Below, piece by piece: positions 62,372 through 64,000 of a DNA stretch of 64,000 nt (the first letter of the stretch is position 1; every line of letters starts with the position of its first letter). The notes below the pieces were generated by a model. The model was not told where the DNA came from. It searched no databases and saw only the letters and a list, made by a program, of their open reading frames with translations. The DNA comes from Rhodospirillaceae bacterium (GTDB lineage Bacteria > Pseudomonadota > Alphaproteobacteria > Rhodospirillales > Rhodospirillaceae), in contig JAPKDQ010000001.1 of assembly GCA_028822445.1 (NCBI GenBank), forward strand, positions 372,001 through 436,000. Reading direction: 5' to 3'. The translations under genes and the position numbers were made by a program.

Positions 62372-63784
62372 ATGAACGACCCAACGCTGGAAACGGCTGA
62401 TATCGCAGGCGTTTCATCAGGTGATTCTGATCGTAGATTATCTCTCAAGGTCTGCATGGGCTGGGGCGTTGGTAGTCTCGGCATGGCCATAATGTTTGGT
62501 CTCATCAATACCTTCGCTTTATCTTTTATGGTTAATCAGCTTGCTATTGGTGCAGGCGTTGCTGGCCTTTTGCTTGGCGTGTCTAAGATTTATGACGGCT
62601 TCACAGACCCTTTGATGGGAGTACTTTCTGATAAGACGGAGACTAAGATGGGCCGCCGTCGACCATATCTCCTCGCCGGTGCATTTATGCTCTCCGCGAC
62701 GATGGTGCTGATGTTCAACGTCCCGGATTTTGCGTCCGAGAACGGTTCCACCATTTACATGGTCGTAATCTTGTTGCTCTACGCAACAGCTTACACAGTG
62801 TTTAATGTGCCCTATTTGGCAATGCCTGCAGAAATGACTGAAGGGTATCACGAACGGTCTTATCTCATGAGCTTCCGCGTTTACGGAATCGCAGGGGCAG
62901 GGTTTGTTGGTTTAGCGGCTGGGCCGATGCTGATTGATGGTTTTGGTGGCGGGCGTGGCGGTTTTGAGGCAATGTCCTGGGTCATGGGTGGCGCTGTTCT
63001 TTTGGCATCTCTTCTGTGTTTTTACTTCACGAAAGATGCCCCGTTTAAGAATCAGGTGGAGACGTCGCACTATTCAATGAAGGATCAAATCAGACTTGCG
63101 GCTGAGAATAGACCATTCTTGTGGCTCATGATTTCGAAACTTTGTGGACTTGTGGGTTCGGCTCTTAGCGCTCCTGCTAAGGCGTTCTTTTTTCCCTTGG
63201 TGCTCGGCGCAAGCTTGACCAGCTTCGGCTATTATTGGGTCGCGTTTTATCTAGCGATGATATTGTCGCAGCCGTTCTGGCTCGGTCATGGCAAGACCCA
63301 CGGCAAACGGAATATATTTATCTTTGCTCTATTAGCGACAGCGGTCGTTAATTTGACCTGGTTGCTCGCAACCCCAACCGAGCCTTACGCAATAACGATT
63401 GTTCGTGGTGTATTTCTTGGCTTTCTTGGTGGGGCAACACTACTCATGGGGCAAGCCATGCTTCCAGATACAATGGAGTATGACCTTCGCCGAACGGGAT
63501 TGCGCCGTGAAGGCATTTACGCTGGGTTTTATACGACGATTGAGAAATTTTCCTATGCTATAGGTCCGGCAATCACTGGCATTGTGCTCGGGGCAATGGG
63601 GTATGTCGCGTCAAAGGATGGTATGGCGGAGCAACCAGAAAGCGCGATAATTGCCGTTTATATTTGCGCTGCGGGGCTTCCGGCATTTATGGGTATTATT
63701 GGGGCGGTCTCCCTTACCCGCTACGACCTCACTGAAGAAAAATTAAAGGCGACGAAACGTGTCGACGCCGCTGGTTCCGTTTGA
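62372..63784 (+). CDS. GPH-type cation symporter (MFS)
   Basis: 470 residues with twelve likely membrane segments. GVSKIYDGFTDPLMGVLSDKTETKMGRRRPYLLAGA is the glycoside-pentoside-hexuronide family signature, and NVPYLAMPAEMTEGYHERSYLMSFR the second. It probably co-imports a sugar or similar small molecule with Na+ or H+. Last gene of the three-gene operon. The C-terminal tail is short and polar. Confidence 0.93.
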   Translation: MNDPTLETADIAGVSSGDSDRRLSLKVCMGWGVGSLGMAIMFGLINTFALSFMVNQLAIGAGVAGLLLGVSKIYDGFTDPLMGVLSDKTETKMGRRRPYLLAGAFMLSATMVLMFNVPDFASENGSTIYMVVILLLYATAYTVFNVPYLAMPAEMTEGYHERSYLMSFRVYGIAGAGFVGLAAGPMLIDGFGGGRGGFEAMSWVMGGAVLLASLLCFYFTKDAPFKNQVETSHYSMKDQIRLAAENRPFLWLMISKLCGLVGSALSAPAKAFFFPLVLGASLTSFGYYWVAFYLAMILSQPFWLGHGKTHGKRNIFIFALLATAVVNLTWLLATPTEPYAITIVRGVFLGFLGGATLLMGQAMLPDTMEYDLRRTGLRREGIYAGFYTTIEKFSYAIGPAITGIVLGAMGYVASKDGMAEQPESAIIAVYICAAGLPAFMGIIGAVSLTRYDLTEEKLKATKRVDAAGSV

Positions 63785-64000
63785 GCGGTAAAGCCCGTGG
63801 CGGATATCCACACTTTGCGATTGCACGCGGCTCTAGGTGATGGCTTTTTTGCCGTTTGAGGGAGCAGCAGTCCACCGCAATTGGAGCGTCCGTTGCCGGC
63901 TGATCCGAAAGTATAGAAAAATGCGGTGTTTCTCTCAATCATTGCCGATGAGCGGCCAGAAGCTATCGTGAACGCCCTTAACGATGCAGATTCAGAAGGC
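63785..64000 (+). other. Window end with a possible gene start
   Basis: The last 216 bases have no complete gene. After an in-frame TAG at 63914 a GTG at 63926 opens a frame that stays open to the edge (FLSIIADERPEAIVNALND...), which reads like protein but is only 25 codons with no clear ribosome site. A minus-strand frame (63721-63942) overlaps the symporter end and is not accepted. Confidence 0.3.

Noticed and set aside
63721-63942. Minus-strand frame at the window end
   Set aside because: Overlaps the symporter 3' end and shows no recognisable protein.

Overview
The window looks like a chromosomal segment of an alphaproteobacterium, probably Rhodospirillales-like and of moderate GC. The main support is the housekeeping block dcd, murA, hisG-hisD, UPF0262, LMW-phosphatase, infA, maf, RNase E/G-like, yacG, tRNA-Phe, an arrangement I know from Alphaproteobacteria. 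The taxon is an inference from gene order and protein similarity by eye; no rRNA is present.

Layout. (1) 0-3.2 kb: an exported two-subunit molybdenum hydroxylase (large subunit cut by the window edge), divergent from a cytochrome b561-type protein and a small unknown protein. (2) 3.2-11.8 kb: tRNA-Thr and the housekeeping block, ending in tRNA-Phe. (3) 11.76-15.29 kb: a small genomic island bounded by a 45-bp direct repeat of the tRNA-Phe 3' half. It carries a tannase/feruloyl-esterase, a RidA protein and a fumarylacetoacetase-family hydrolase, with no integrase. (4) 15.4-16.3 kb: a glutathione transferase and a truncated Hpt-domain fragment. (5) 16.3-24.8 kb: an AT-richer surface-carbohydrate or nucleotide-sugar island (two SDR epimerase/dehydratases, FAD oxidoreductase, DegT aminotransferase, two methyltransferases, HAD phosphatase, cytidylyltransferase, possible glycosyltransferase). 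(6) 25.2-26.3 kb: a small conserved protein and thrH. (7) 26.5-47.5 kb: the most unusual part, a secreted redox region. A four-gene operon (unknown cysteine-containing secreted protein, DUF1592/DUF1588-type c-heme lipoprotein, Tat-exported DUF1552 protein, COG4315-type secreted-repeat protein) is present twice in the same order and divergently transcribed. Around it are two CHRD proteins, a HiPIP lipoprotein, a triheme cytochrome c, two secreted bicupins, two small cupins, an MFS carrier, an arylmalonate-decarboxylase/maleate-isomerase-like protein and a secreted beta-propeller. (8) 47.6-60.7 kb: accessory catabolic or detoxification genes (FkbM methyltransferase, MDR reductase, RutA-like flavin monooxygenase, exported VOC protein, two DUF1838 proteins, an OYE-type reductase, an exported amidohydrolase, an EmrAB-like efflux pair). 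(9) 60.9-63.8 kb: an operon of methyltransferase, small coiled-coil protein and GPH-type symporter.

How it may work together: many of the proteins in regions 1, 7 and 8 carry Tat, Sec or lipoprotein signals. This suggests a periplasmic or cell-surface oxidative metabolism of aromatic or other organic compounds with electrons passed to c-type cytochromes and a HiPIP. The substrate cannot be read from the sequence. The duplicated four-gene operon is the best candidate here for an undescribed system.
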